Assembly (NCBI GenBank): GCA_030432235.1
Contig: JAUIHT010000003.1
Coordinates: 124,001 to 188,000, forward strand
From: Verrucomicrobiia bacterium
GTDB lineage: Bacteria; Verrucomicrobiota; Verrucomicrobiia; Opitutales; Cerasicoccaceae
Reading direction: 5' to 3'
Length of the DNA stretch: 64,000 bases
Below the pieces are notes generated by a model. It was not told where the DNA came from. It worked only from the letters and a program-made list of their open reading frames with translations, and did no database searches. Shown one piece after another: positions 1-8,338 of the stretch. Within the stretch, counting starts at the first letter, position 1, and each line of letters opens with the position of its first letter. Both the position numbers and the translations under genes were made by a program.

Positions 1-932
1 CTACCGACGTTGCGCCCCTCGGTGGGATTGGTGACAAAGCCGCCCTCGATCAGCACTGCCGGGCAGTTTACCTCCCGCAAGACCACAAAGCGCGCGCGCT
101 TCATGCCGCGATCATCGGCCCCGGTAAACTTCAGCATCTCATTCTGGATGTAGAAGGCCGCCAGCGCGTTCCAGGGATCGTTTTTGTTGCCGGGATAGTC
201 GCGCTTGTCCGCCGCGGTCAGATTGACACGATTGGAGGACGGCTGTCCCTGCGGCGTCATGGCGAAGGTCTCGATGCCGTGAACCGAGGGCGTACCGACG
301 GCGTTGAAATGCAGGCTGAGGAAGAGATCGGCCCCGATGCGATTGGCGTAAGCCGCGCGGTCCTCCAGCGGGATGAACTTGTCCGTCGTACGCGTGAGGG
401 TAACCTTGTAGCCGAGGGCTTCGAGGCGCTTCTCCAGACGCTTGGCCAGGTCGAGGGTGAGGTTCTTCTCGTAGAGGCCGAGCTTGGGATTCTGCGCGCC
501 GGGGTCCTTGCCACCGTGCCCGGGGTCGATGACGATATGGTACAGTTTCGAGGCGCTGTCTTTGTAGACCTGCGGTGCGAGGATGGGCAGGATGGTCTTG
601 TTGTAGTCCAGCTCACTGGTGAACAGCTCGCCTTTGTTCGAGGCCACCGGGTTGCCCAGCCCGATTTCGCGACCGTTGAGCGTGAAGTCCTGCTCGTGGA
701 TGGTGAAGCGCATCGTGGTCCACTCGCTGTACAGCTCCGCCGTTTTGCCCTTTTTCACCCAGCGAAAATCCTGCCCGAGACGCTTGGCCACCTCCCCGAG
801 GCTGACGTAGGCGTTGCCGTTGAGCTGGCGCGTGATAGCCGCGCAGGGCAAAGCGCCTGCGAAGAGCAGCAGTAGGGTCAACCAGACGAGTGCGAACCGC
901 TCAGGTGGAACTTTCCGGTGCAGGCTCCTCAT
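1..932 (-). CDS. N-acetylmuramoyl-L-alanine amidase (Amidase_3), 3' end beyond window
   Basis: Zinc-dependent peptidoglycan amidase that cuts the bond between MurNAc and the stem peptide. I translated it by hand because it has no stop inside the window; about 310 residues are visible. The N-terminus has a hydrophobic signal (roughly residues 13-29), so it is exported. Residues 30-125 resemble a copper-amine-oxidase-like or AMIN-type accessory domain. The Amidase_3 catalytic domain starts near residue 132. All four active-site residues are visible: His139 in VIDPGHGG, Glu155 in GLYEKN, His208 in LSLHFNA and Glu296 in VLIEGGF. The chosen ATG lies inside infC (32-nt overlap), so the two genes are probably cotranscribed and translationally coupled. 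Family assignment is firm. The precise start and the C-terminus are not. Confidence 0.9.
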   Translation of the reverse strand, partial: MRSLHRKVPPERFALVWLTLLLLFAGALPCAAITRQLNGNAYVSLGEVAKRLGQDFRWVKKGKTAELYSEWTTMRFTIHEQDFTLNGREIGLGNPVASNKGELFTSELDYNKTILPILAPQVYKDSASKLYHIVIDPGHGGKDPGAQNPKLGLYEKNLTLDLAKRLEKRLEALGYKVTLTRTTDKFIPLEDRAAYANRIGADLFLSLHFNAVGTPSVHGIETFAMTPQGQPSSNRVNLTAADKRDYPGNKNDPWNALAAFYIQNEMLKFTGADDRGMKRARFVVLREVNCPAVLIEGGFVTNPTEGRNVG

Positions 933-1506
933 CGTCCAAAGTCCACTTGAGGCGCCGTTTGTTGGCCGGCAGGGGCGACACCGTCATGGTGATGTTACGG
1001 CCGGCCAGACGCGGCTCGTTATCCGGATGAGCGATGTGGTCGAGGTCCACCACGGCGCGGCGGATAACCTCGAAGCCAAGGTCGGTGTGCTCCATTTCGC
1101 GGCCGCGGAACATCAGCGTCAGCTTGACCTTGGAGCCCTTGTCGAGGAACTCCTCGGCGTGGCGGATCTTGGTCATGTAGTCGTGCTGGTCCACACGGAC
1201 GCGGAACTTGACCTCCTTCAGCTTCTGCTGGTGATGGTCCTTATCCTTGTCCTTCTTGCTCTGCTCGTACTTGTACTTGCCGTAGTCGAGGATGCGGCAG
1301 ACCGGCGGCCGGGCGTTGGGCGAAATCTCGAGCAGATCGAGACCGGCTTCCTTGGCCAGTTGCAGGGCATCACGCGTCTGCATGACGCCCAGGTTACGGC
1401 CATCCGGTGCGATCACACGGATTTCCGGCACGCGTATGCGCTCGTTCTTTCTTGGACCGCGATCATAGTTGCGGCGACCCCTTCCTGAAAATGGATGCTT
1501 TCCCAT
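901..1506 (-). CDS. infC: Translation initiation factor IF-3
   Basis: IF-3 binds the 30S subunit, prevents premature 50S joining and proofreads initiator-tRNA/start-codon pairing. The 201-residue protein has the N-terminal domain ([34 protein letters not shown]), the lysine-rich linker ([11 protein letters not shown]) and the C-terminal domain ([15 protein letters not shown]). The acidic tail ([11 protein letters not shown]) is a short extension. It starts at ATG rather than the rare AUU/AUA of some enteric infC genes. In many bacteria infC is followed by rpmI-rplT. Here it is followed by a cell-wall amidase, so the ribosomal protein genes must be elsewhere. Confidence 0.96.
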   Translation of the reverse strand: MGKHPFSGRGRRNYDRGPRKNERIRVPEIRVIAPDGRNLGVMQTRDALQLAKEAGLDLLEISPNARPPVCRILDYGKYKYEQSKKDKDKDHHQQKLKEVKFRVRVDQHDYMTKIRHAEEFLDKGSKVKLTLMFRGREMEHTDLGFEVIRRAVVDLDHIAHPDNEPRLAGRNITMTVSPLPANKRRLKWTLDDEEPAPESST

Positions 1507-1652
1507 TCAGGCTACGGGACGGTTTACGGCAAAGGCGCTGAGCGCCAGACTGTGAGAGCAGGATGTAATACCCATAAAAATAATCGATACCAAGTTAGGC
1601 GGAATGCCCGGGGGTTTCAACCCTTTTTCTGACTTCTCTGATTCGGCCCATT

Positions 1653-3050
1653 TTAACGCGCTCCCTGGCCTGAAAGCACCACCGGAATGGTCCGCAGGAG
1701 GATGCGCACATCCAGCCAGAGGCTCCAGCGGTCAATGTACTCCAGATCCAGACGCACCCACTCGGCGAAATCCGGTATCTCGCTGCGACCGGAAACCTGC
1801 CACAGGCCGGTCAGACCGGGCAGGACGCTCAACCGGCGGCGGTCACGGAAGCGGGCGAAACGCGCCGTCTCGTAGACCGGTAACGGGCGCGGCCCGACCA
1901 GGCTCATCTCGCCCCGCAGGACGTTCCAGAGCTGCGGCAACTCGTCCAGGCTGTAGCGGCGCAGGAAGCGCCCGACACGGGTCACGCGCGGGTCGTCCTC
2001 GGCCTTGAAGACCGGGCCGCTGTGGACGTTGCCCCCGGCCACGGACTCCCGCTGCGCCTCGGCGTCGTGCCGCATGGTGCGAAGCTTGAGCATACCGAAG
2101 GGACGCCCGCGCCAGCCGGTACGCTGCTGTCGGAAGAGCACCGGACGGCCATCTTCCAGCATGATAGCCAGGGCGCACAGGAGCAGCAAGGGCGACAGCA
2201 TCAACAACAGCATCGACGCCCCGACGACGTCGAAGAGGCGCTTGAGCAGGAACTTGCCCTCGTAATGCGGGATGGTCGAAAACACGACCACGGGACGCCC
2301 GGCGAATTCGTCGAACTGCGGACGCGCCAGCAGCGGCGTCATAAAGTCGGCGAAGTACCACACCTCCACGCCTTGCTCCTCGGCTGCCTCGATGACTGCC
2401 TGCGGCTGTGCATGACCGCCCAGGATGACGATGTCGCAGGCATTTTTCGAAAGGGTACGCGCCAGCTCCGCGGCGTCTTCACAAAAGCCCTGCAACGCGA
2501 CGCCGCTTTCGCCAGGTCGGTTAAAACGCGCCTTGATATCCGAGCGCTCATCAACCGGCGCCACCGCCACAGCTTGCAGCGGCTGGCGTTTGAGACGACG
2601 ATTGACCAGCCAGCGCCGCAGCAGCCACTCCTTGAGCGACTGCAAGACAAAGAAGCCCGCGAAGAACCCGAAGAGCAGCGAGCGGTTCACGTTGACGATG
2701 GAAAAGAAGTAAAAGAACAACGTGCTCAGACCCAGGCCCAGCAACACCGCCTTGAGCGACCCCCACAGCACCCGTCGCAGCGGCGCGAAGACATCCAGCG
2801 CGTAAAAGCGCGTCCCGGCCAGACCCAGCATCAGGCACAGCACGATGACCGGAAAGAGCCAGCCGGCCTCGCCTAAATGCTCCACGCCTTGCAGGTTGAA
2901 GGGGTAACCCGTCAGCCGACGCAACACCGGCTCGAGCTGTGGCGAGGCGAGGTCCAGCACCGCGTAAACCAGTGCCAAAGCCAACACCGCCAGGGCGACA
3001 TCCAGCGCCACGCTGGCGTTGCGGTAGTAGCGTTTACGTCGCCCAAGCAT
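1653..3050 (-). CDS. Polyprenyl-phosphate sugar-1-phosphate transferase (exopolysaccharide initiation)
   Basis: Bacterial sugar transferase of the WbaP/WcaJ type. It transfers a sugar-1-phosphate from a UDP-sugar to undecaprenyl phosphate as the first step of exopolysaccharide or O-antigen assembly at the inner membrane. The 465-residue protein has four N-terminal membrane segments (within residues 13-130), a cytosolic Rossmann-like middle (about 155-260), one further hydrophobic helix (around 275-295) and the catalytic domain. The catalytic part shows KLRTMRHDAE, RRYSLDELPQLWNVL, GEMSLVGPRPLP and LPGLTGLWQVSGRS, all diagnostic. No glycosyltransferase neighbours are seen, so the sugar and the polymer cannot be named. 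Confidence 0.92.
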   Translation of the reverse strand: MLGRRKRYYRNASVALDVALAVLALALVYAVLDLASPQLEPVLRRLTGYPFNLQGVEHLGEAGWLFPVIVLCLMLGLAGTRFYALDVFAPLRRVLWGSLKAVLLGLGLSTLFFYFFSIVNVNRSLLFGFFAGFFVLQSLKEWLLRRWLVNRRLKRQPLQAVAVAPVDERSDIKARFNRPGESGVALQGFCEDAAELARTLSKNACDIVILGGHAQPQAVIEAAEEQGVEVWYFADFMTPLLARPQFDEFAGRPVVVFSTIPHYEGKFLLKRLFDVVGASMLLLMLSPLLLLCALAIMLEDGRPVLFRQQRTGWRGRPFGMLKLRTMRHDAEAQRESVAGGNVHSGPVFKAEDDPRVTRVGRFLRRYSLDELPQLWNVLRGEMSLVGPRPLPVYETARFARFRDRRRLSVLPGLTGLWQVSGRSEIPDFAEWVRLDLEYIDRWSLWLDVRILLRTIPVVLSGQGAR

Positions 3051-3062
3051 AATGATTATTTA

Positions 3063-3139
3063 ACCACGAAGGACACGAAGAGCACGAAGGATTTCTCAAC
3101 GCTGAGTGTATGCTTCGTGCTCTTCGTGTCCTTCGTGGT
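3063..3139. repeat. Perfect 27-bp inverted repeat, intergenic (CACGAAG type)
   Basis: Left arm 3063-3089 and right arm 3113-3139 are perfectly complementary over 27 bp with a 23-nt loop. Each arm is itself made of the heptamer CACGAAG repeated at 9-nt spacing. It sits between the sugar transferase and the Fe-S carrier gene, both on the minus strand. It is the best preserved of four intergenic palindromes in the window built the same way. In transcript form it would be a very stable hairpin, without a proper U-run. Confidence 0.9.
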
Positions 3140-3150
3140 GGAGGATTCTT

Positions 3151-3525
3151 TTACACTGAAAAGCTTTCGCCGCAGGAGCAGGAGGCCTTGGCGTTGGGGT
3201 TGGAAAACTTGAAGCCACCGGCCACCAGAGCAGCCGAATAATCGACCTCGGTGCCCTTCAGGTAGAGCGCGCTCTTGGTGTCGACCAGCACGCGCGCGCC
3301 GGCGCTTTCGACCAGGATGTCACCGCGCTTGGGCTCGCCCGTGAACTTCATCTTGTAGGACAGCCCGTTGCAGCCGCCACCGGAAATACCCAACCGCAAA
3401 AACTCGCCCTTGCCCTCACGTTCAGCCAACGCATTGACCTTTACGCCGGCCTCCGGGCTCAGTCGCACCAGGCGCTCGTCCCCCACGCGGACGCCCTCGG
3501 GCAAATCGATTGCAGCTTCACTCAT
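3151..3525 (-). CDS. A-type iron-sulfur cluster carrier (HesB/IscA/ErpA family)
   Basis: Small scaffold/carrier that passes Fe-S clusters to apo-enzymes. The 124-residue protein carries the three conserved cysteines of the family: one in LGISGGGCNGLSY and two in the C-terminal CSCGESF. The start was set at the internal ATG at 3525 (protein begins MSEAAIDLP), because the 12 residues upstream do not resemble the family. It stands alone rather than in an isc or suf operon, so whether it is ErpA-, IscA- or SufA-like cannot be decided. The many radical SAM and Fe-S enzymes in this window are plausible clients. Confidence 0.9.
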   Translation of the reverse strand: MSEAAIDLPEGVRVGDERLVRLSPEAGVKVNALAEREGKGEFLRLGISGGGCNGLSYKMKFTGEPKRGDILVESAGARVLVDTKSALYLKGTEVDYSAALVAGGFKFSNPNAKASCSCGESFSV

Positions 3526-3571
3526 AAGGTACAGCCAACCACAAAGCGCCCGGAATTGCAACCACTGCCTC

Positions 3572-4255
3572 TCAGCGGGTCAGGTACGTCAGCAGCGCGT
3601 CCAGCAACTGGTGGTTGGCGGCGTAGGTTTCCTTCGGTGCGTCGAGGATGGTCTGCTCAGACTGCACCCAAGGGCCGGGGGTGAGCTCGTCGCGGCAGTT
3701 TTCGCATAAGGCGCAGGCACTGGCGGAGGTGGTTTCCAAATGAAACTGCAGGCCAATGGCACGTTCGCCTATTTGAAAAGCCTGATGTGCGCAGCCCTCA
3801 CTGCGGGCCAGCAAGACACTGCCCGCTGGCAAATCGAAAGCCTCACCATGCCAGTGAAAGACCGTCACCTCCGGCGGAAACGCGAACACGTCACCGCCAT
3901 TGGCCACGCCCTGGATGGGCAGCCAGCCGATCTCGCGTTCGGCCTGCGGGGCCACGCGCGCCCCGAGCGCGCCGGCCATCAACTGCGCGCCGAGGCAGAC
4001 ACCCAACATGGGCCGGCCCGTCGCCAGGTACGCGCGAATGAACTGCTTCTCCGTCACCAGCCAAGGGAGCGCCGCCTCGTCGTTGATGCTCATGGGGCCA
4101 CCCATCGCGATGAGAAAGTCGACTTCGTCAACCGGCGGTGGGCTTTCCCCGGCGAAAAAACGCGTGCAGAAAATCTCCCAGCCGCGTTCGGACAGCCAGT
4201 CCTCCATCGCCCCTAGCCCCTCGAAAGGCACATGCTGAAAATAATGCGCTCGCAT
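3572..4255 (-). CDS. Class I glutamine amidotransferase-like protein
   Basis: GATase1 fold enzyme resembling the stand-alone GuaA-type amidotransferase proteins. The nucleophile cysteine is in MLGVCLGAQLMAG, and the His/Glu of the triad are in GLQFHLETTSAS. The segment VDFLIAMGGPMSINDE forms the usual oxyanion-side loop. At 227 residues it has no synthetase domain, so the acceptor that would receive ammonia is unknown. Proteins of this type are often annotated as GMP synthase by mistake. Its upstream neighbour on the same strand ends 46 bp away and is functionally unrelated. Confidence 0.85.
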   Translation of the reverse strand: MRAHYFQHVPFEGLGAMEDWLSERGWEIFCTRFFAGESPPPVDEVDFLIAMGGPMSINDEAALPWLVTEKQFIRAYLATGRPMLGVCLGAQLMAGALGARVAPQAEREIGWLPIQGVANGGDVFAFPPEVTVFHWHGEAFDLPAGSVLLARSEGCAHQAFQIGERAIGLQFHLETTSASACALCENCRDELTPGPWVQSEQTILDAPKETYAANHQLLDALLTYLTR

Positions 4256-4338
4256 GGAACAACGCGAATAATCATTATCACTGATCGTTCAAGCCCCATC
4301 CCAGAATCACCGTATTCCTCTATTGAAATCATACTCAC

Positions 4339-4761
4339 ATGAAAACGAGACTGTCTCTCTTTCTGTTGCTCGGTATCCCTTTTTTCACGGGCGCGTTCCT
4401 ATACAAAGCCCTACCTGATAAGCCAAAATTTTCACAGTTCGCCGAATTCTATCAGGAGCGCTATGATGTCATTTACAACAATGCACGAACCCTCGCCATT
4501 CCCAAGGAAGACTTCGTTGCGGCCCTGAAAGCAGGTGACTTCAAGAGCAGTGACCCCGGCTTGGCCTACAAGAATATCGCCTACCCCTACGACCCGGATC
4601 TACCACGCTACAACGGCGCTTTCTCCCTAAACGACGGAACGCTCTTTATCTGGAAAATCCCGCGCGAGGGCATCATCGAAATTCAGGACAGCCAGTACCG
4701 CACTGGTTTTATATTCTATCCGAAAGAGATGCTGAAGCTGACGGAAGACAAATCCGAATAA
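4339..4761 (+). CDS. Hypothetical exported or membrane-anchored protein
   Basis: I do not recognise this 140-residue protein. It has an N-terminal hydrophobic segment (residues 4-22, RLSLFLLLGIPFFTGAFLY) that would act as a signal peptide or anchor. The rest is a soluble domain rich in Tyr, Pro and Lys with no cysteines. It is the first of three closely packed plus-strand genes: the SRPBCC gene starts 6 nt after its stop and the BASS transporter overlaps that one. Cotranscription with them is likely. No function is inferred. Confidence 0.7.
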   Translation: MKTRLSLFLLLGIPFFTGAFLYKALPDKPKFSQFAEFYQERYDVIYNNARTLAIPKEDFVAALKAGDFKSSDPGLAYKNIAYPYDPDLPRYNGAFSLNDGTLFIWKIPREGIIEIQDSQYRTGFIFYPKEMLKLTEDKSE

Positions 4762-4767
4762 GCACAC

Positions 4768-5217
4768 GTGAAGATCATCTCCAAACGTACCTTTGAGGTA
4801 CCTGCGCAGCAGCTCTGGCTGATCGTGCGTGACCCGGGCAACATGCCGGCGTGGAACCACAAGTGCGTCGAGTGCTCCAGCCTGCCCGACGCCCGTGTGG
4901 GCGACCGCTTCAACGCCACGTTTCAAATGCGCGACCACCCCCATGAGACCGAGGGAGAAGTTTTGGAGTACGTGGAGAACGAGCGTATCGCCTTCCGCCT
5001 GCAGTACAACCACGACACCCAAACCGGCTCCGTCGACGAAAGTTTTCAACTGAAGCCTCTCGGCCCCTCACGCACTGAATTGGTGCATCGCGCCGATTTC
5101 CGCAATGCGCCCCTCCCCCGTTGGGTTAAAATCTTCATTGGCTTTATCAATCTCTTCGGCAGAAAAGTGGGGCCCGGCATCATGGATAACATCGAAGACC
5201 TACTCAAGCCCCAGTGA
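4768..5217 (+). CDS. SRPBCC-fold (START/polyketide cyclase-like) protein
   Basis: The 149-residue protein looks like a small ligand-binding helix-grip protein. It opens with the typical first strand and helix (ISKRTFEVPAQQLWLIVRDPGNMPAWN). A middle of alternating strands follows (GDRFNATFQM, ERIAFRLQYN, TGSVDESFQLKPLG), then a long C-terminal helix (residues about 120-145). The family binds hydrophobic ligands, but the ligand cannot be read from sequence. It begins with GTG, 6 nt after the preceding stop. Its own stop overlaps the GTG start of the BASS transporter by 4 nt, which argues for translational coupling. Confidence 0.8.
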   Translation: MKIISKRTFEVPAQQLWLIVRDPGNMPAWNHKCVECSSLPDARVGDRFNATFQMRDHPHETEGEVLEYVENERIAFRLQYNHDTQTGSVDESFQLKPLGPSRTELVHRADFRNAPLPRWVKIFIGFINLFGRKVGPGIMDNIEDLLKPQ

Positions 5218-6152
5218 CACCACTCGCCCGCCTCGTCCGCTTCTTTTCGCTCAGCTTTCCACTGTGGGCGCTGTTGGCGGGTGTCATCGGCTTCCTGCGG
5301 CCGGAGACCTTCGCCTTCGTCCTACCGCATATCAAGCTGGCGCTCGGGCTGATCATGTTCGGCATGGGCGCCACCCTGACCACGGACGACCTGCGGCGCG
5401 TTGTGCAAAAGCCCCGCGCGGTCGGCATCGGGGTGGCAGGGCAATTCCTTATCATGCCGCTGCTGGCCTTGGGCATCGCCAAAACGTTCGGCTTCGGCCC
5501 CGGGCTGGCCATCGGCTTCATCCTGCTGGGGGCCTGCCCCGGCGGCACCTCCTCGAACGTCATTGCCTACCTGGCACGGGCGGACGTCGCACTGTCCGTC
5601 ACCATGACGACCGCCTCGACCCTGCTGGCGCCACTGCTGACCCCGGCCATCGTCTGGCTGCTGGCCGGCGCGTGGATGCAGGTCGATATCGTCGGGTTGT
5701 TCTGGTCCATCACCCAAATCGTGCTGCTGCCCGTGGCCCTTGGCGTACTGGCCCGGAAGTACGCCGGCGCTTTGCTGGACAAAGTGAATGCCGTGCTGCC
5801 GTTGTTTTCCATCGCCGTCATCGTGCTCATCGTGGGGGCGGTCATCGGCAAGTCCTCCGACACCATCGCGGCCATTGCGCTGGCGGTTGTCGGCGGCGTG
5901 GCGCTGCACAACGGTCTCGGGCTGGCACTGGGCTACGGCCTGGGCAAGGCCACTCGCCTGCCCATCACTCAACGTCGCACCTTGTCCATCGAGGTCGGCA
6001 TGCAAAACTCCGGCCTGGCCGCAGCCCTCGCCGTCGCGCACTTCTTGCCCGAGTACCCCGAGGCCGCCGTGCCCGCCGCCCTTTTCTCCGCCTGGCATAA
6101 CCTCACCGGCCCGGCATTAGCGGCATATTGGTCACGAAAAACAAAAGTATAG
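5214..6152 (+). CDS. Bile acid:sodium symporter (BASS) family transporter
   Basis: Integral membrane secondary transporter, 312 residues with about nine to ten hydrophobic helices. Family signatures are LALGLIMFGMGATLTTDDL near the N-terminus, LLGACPGGTSSNVIAYLARADVALSV in the middle (the crossed-helix Na+ site) and SIEVGMQNSGLAAALA near the C-terminus. Bacterial members take up organic anions such as pantoate, pyruvate or keto acids, and the substrate here is unknown. It starts at GTG within the stop of the SRPBCC gene (GTGA overlap). It converges on the next gene with a 1-nt gap and no visible terminator. Confidence 0.9.
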   Translation: MTPLARLVRFFSLSFPLWALLAGVIGFLRPETFAFVLPHIKLALGLIMFGMGATLTTDDLRRVVQKPRAVGIGVAGQFLIMPLLALGIAKTFGFGPGLAIGFILLGACPGGTSSNVIAYLARADVALSVTMTTASTLLAPLLTPAIVWLLAGAWMQVDIVGLFWSITQIVLLPVALGVLARKYAGALLDKVNAVLPLFSIAVIVLIVGAVIGKSSDTIAAIALAVVGGVALHNGLGLALGYGLGKATRLPITQRRTLSIEVGMQNSGLAAALAVAHFLPEYPEAAVPAALFSAWHNLTGPALAAYWSRKTKV

Positions 6153-6153
6153 G

Positions 6154-7230
6154 CTACTCCGACACCCAGGCCTTGGCAGTGTCGTCGTAGAACCAGCGCG
6201 GGTCAGACGTGCCTTCGGCGTAAAATAGCCACGGGCCGCCCTCGCGATAAAACCAGGGGTACGCCACCGACTCGCCGCCGGTGCTCGTCCACAGCCAGGA
6301 CGTCGAGGCGTAGTCGTAAAGCCAAGTGTACTCGGAACTGCTCGTATCCGGGATGAAAAACCAGCCAAAGCCGAGGAGGTAGACGCAGTCGCCGCCCACC
6401 ACAGCGGCGTCGCTCTCGCTGAAGTAATAGCCCAGGCGTTCCTGGTAGACCCAGCCTTCGGCCATCGGAGTACCCCCAAGCGCATCGACGGCTTCCGGCT
6501 CTTCTATACCGGGGTAACCGGTGACGACCATGTTCACATCGACATAGATGACCTCGGTCCGCCCCTGCAAGGATTCGACCAGGTCGAGCACACTCCAGCC
6601 GTCGTTCAACGACAGGGATATCTCGGCATATTCCTGGGGCACCAGAGGCTCCTCCGAATAATCATCCGCATAGGGGTCGCTCTCATCCGGGCCGGGATAA
6701 CCCGGAGGCAACTCATCGTTATCGTCGCCGTAGATATACTTGTACTCGATAGACTCCAAGCTCGTTACCGCATCCAGAAAGGCCTGCCGCGCGGCCTCGT
6801 CGGCCGGATAGGGGAAGCTGACCATCAGCATGGGATAGGGGCTCATGGAGCCCCCCATCGTATCCCGAAAGACCGGCGCCACGAAGCCATCCGCCTCCTC
6901 GGCCAGGGCGATCCATGCCTCCAGTTCAGCATCGGTAAAGTCCTCCGAGGATGCAATGCGGTACTCGGACCCACCCGTGTAAATATCGACCAACCACTCG
7001 ACCTCCGCATCGGTCATTTCGGCCGTCTGGTTCAGCGAGGCTTCATCGAAAGCACCGGTCAAACGCAGTTCACTCCGATCGATGGGATAGTGAAAAACTT
7101 CGTCGTAGTAAGGCTGGCGAAACTCCGTACGGGAGAGATCGCCGTGGCCGTGGAGCGACGTGCTTCCGGCCAGGAGCAACAGGGTGCCGAGCACCCCGGT
7201 AATAAGAGAAAACGAGCGATACGCATTCAT
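6154..7230 (-). CDS. Exported hypothetical protein with Trp/Tyr/Phe-rich C-terminal repeats
   Basis: This 358-residue protein begins with a clear signal peptide (MNAYRSFSLITGVLGTLLLLAG), which is why the internal ATG at 7230 is preferred over the upstream one. The centre is acidic and proline-rich. The last about 95 residues hold repeated aromatic units such as LGYYFSESD, YTWLYDYASTSWLW, YPWFYREGGPWLFY and PRWFYDDTAKAWV. Such W/Y/F-rich tails recur in secreted proteins of Verrucomicrobiota. I recognise the tail style but not a function. A role at the cell surface is an inference. Confidence 0.7.
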   Translation of the reverse strand: MNAYRSFSLITGVLGTLLLLAGSTSLHGHGDLSRTEFRQPYYDEVFHYPIDRSELRLTGAFDEASLNQTAEMTDAEVEWLVDIYTGGSEYRIASSEDFTDAELEAWIALAEEADGFVAPVFRDTMGGSMSPYPMLMVSFPYPADEAARQAFLDAVTSLESIEYKYIYGDDNDELPPGYPGPDESDPYADDYSEEPLVPQEYAEISLSLNDGWSVLDLVESLQGRTEVIYVDVNMVVTGYPGIEEPEAVDALGGTPMAEGWVYQERLGYYFSESDAAVVGGDCVYLLGFGWFFIPDTSSSEYTWLYDYASTSWLWTSTGGESVAYPWFYREGGPWLFYAEGTSDPRWFYDDTAKAWVSE

Positions 7231-7300
7231 GACGGGTGGGGATTTACTCTTTCTTAATCGGTATTCCGAGCAGGGCATTAATACCTGCTTTGCTGCAGGA

Positions 7301-7322
7301 AAAACCACCCAGGAATGGTTTT
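7301..7322 (-). terminator. Possible weak terminator after pdxA
   Basis: Just past the pdxA stop (minus strand) there is a 7-bp stem, AAAACCA/TGGTTTT, with an 8-nt loop. It is followed by a short T run in the direction of pdxA transcription. The stem is AT-rich and short, so this is a weak candidate. Confidence 0.35.
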
Positions 7323-7326
7323 CAAA

Positions 7327-8238
7327 TCAAATCCCGCTGAGGCGCTCGGCCAGCGCGACGGCGTTGCTGAAGCTGGTGGTTTTGGCGATACCCTGCCCGG
7401 CGATGTTGAACGCGGTGCCATGGTCTGGGCTGGTGCGGATGAACGGCAGGCCGAGGGTGAGGTTAACGCTGGTCTCGAAGTCCACGCTCTTGAGCGGCGC
7501 GAGGCCCTGGTCGTGATACATGGCGACGACCACGTCGAACTCGCCCTGCATGTGCCGCCAGAAGACGGTGTCGCCCGGCTGGCAGGAAGACAGCCCCGGG
7601 TGCTCCTCGCGCAGGATGTCGAGGATGGGGTCGAGCACGCCCTGCTCCTCGTAGCCGAGCAGCCCGCCCTCGCCCGCATGCGGATTGAGCCCGCACACAC
7701 CGATGCGCGGAGTGCCGCCAGGGCCGAGCTTGGTGGCCAGGAAGGCCGCGTTGGTGACGGCGCGTTGCAGGCAATCCTGTGTCAGCGCATCGGGCACCTC
7801 GCTGAGCGGGATGTGCCAGGTGGCCAGCACCACGCGCATCTTGCCGCCGGCAAAAGCCATCGAGGGCTGACCGTACCAGCGGTCGGCAAAAAACTCCGTG
7901 TGGCCCGGATAACCGAAACCGGCTTTTTCCATCCAGGCCTTGCTGATGGGGGCCGTGACCACCGCCCGGTAGCGCCCCTGACGGCAACCGTAGGCAGCCT
8001 CCTCCAGGGCCAGGCGCGCGATCTCCGCGCCCTCCGCCGTAGGCTGGCCGGGTGTGGCGCTGAAGCCGTGCTCCCCCACCGCCAGCGCATGGGTGTAGTC
8101 GCAGCCGTTCAACCACGAAGCCGGCCCCACCAGGCAAACCTCGCTCTGCCGCTGCGGATTGTCCCGCATCCAACGCGCGATGATTTCCGGGCCGACCCCG
8201 GCCGGGTCTCCGCAAGTGATGGCAATCGGCAGGCTCAT
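7327..8238 (-). CDS. pdxA: 4-hydroxythreonine-4-phosphate dehydrogenase
   Basis: NAD-dependent oxidation of 4-phosphohydroxy-L-threonine in the DXP-dependent pyridoxal phosphate pathway. The 303-residue protein shows the PdxA landmarks: ITCGDPAGVGPEI at the N-terminus, VTAPISKAWMEKAGFGYPGHTEFFA, GLNPHAGEGGLLG, AMYHDQGLAPLKS and TSPDHGTAFNIAG. The histidines in GHTEFF, MYHDQG and the PDHGTAF region form the metal and active sites. The ATG at 8238 is chosen because an AGGA Shine-Dalgarno-like element lies 8 nt upstream and the protein then begins MSLPIAITCGD. It is divergent from the esterase gene at 8339. Confidence 0.95.
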   Translation of the reverse strand: MSLPIAITCGDPAGVGPEIIARWMRDNPQRQSEVCLVGPASWLNGCDYTHALAVGEHGFSATPGQPTAEGAEIARLALEEAAYGCRQGRYRAVVTAPISKAWMEKAGFGYPGHTEFFADRWYGQPSMAFAGGKMRVVLATWHIPLSEVPDALTQDCLQRAVTNAAFLATKLGPGGTPRIGVCGLNPHAGEGGLLGYEEQGVLDPILDILREEHPGLSSCQPGDTVFWRHMQGEFDVVVAMYHDQGLAPLKSVDFETSVNLTLGLPFIRTSPDHGTAFNIAGQGIAKTTSFSNAVALAERLSGI

Positions 8239-8338
8239 ACGAAGCATCCTGACAAACTTTCCCCGCCCGCCAATCGGGAAATCGCCAGGCGACGATTCTG
8301 ATTGTGCAAGGGCGCGCCAGGCATTCTGATATATCACC

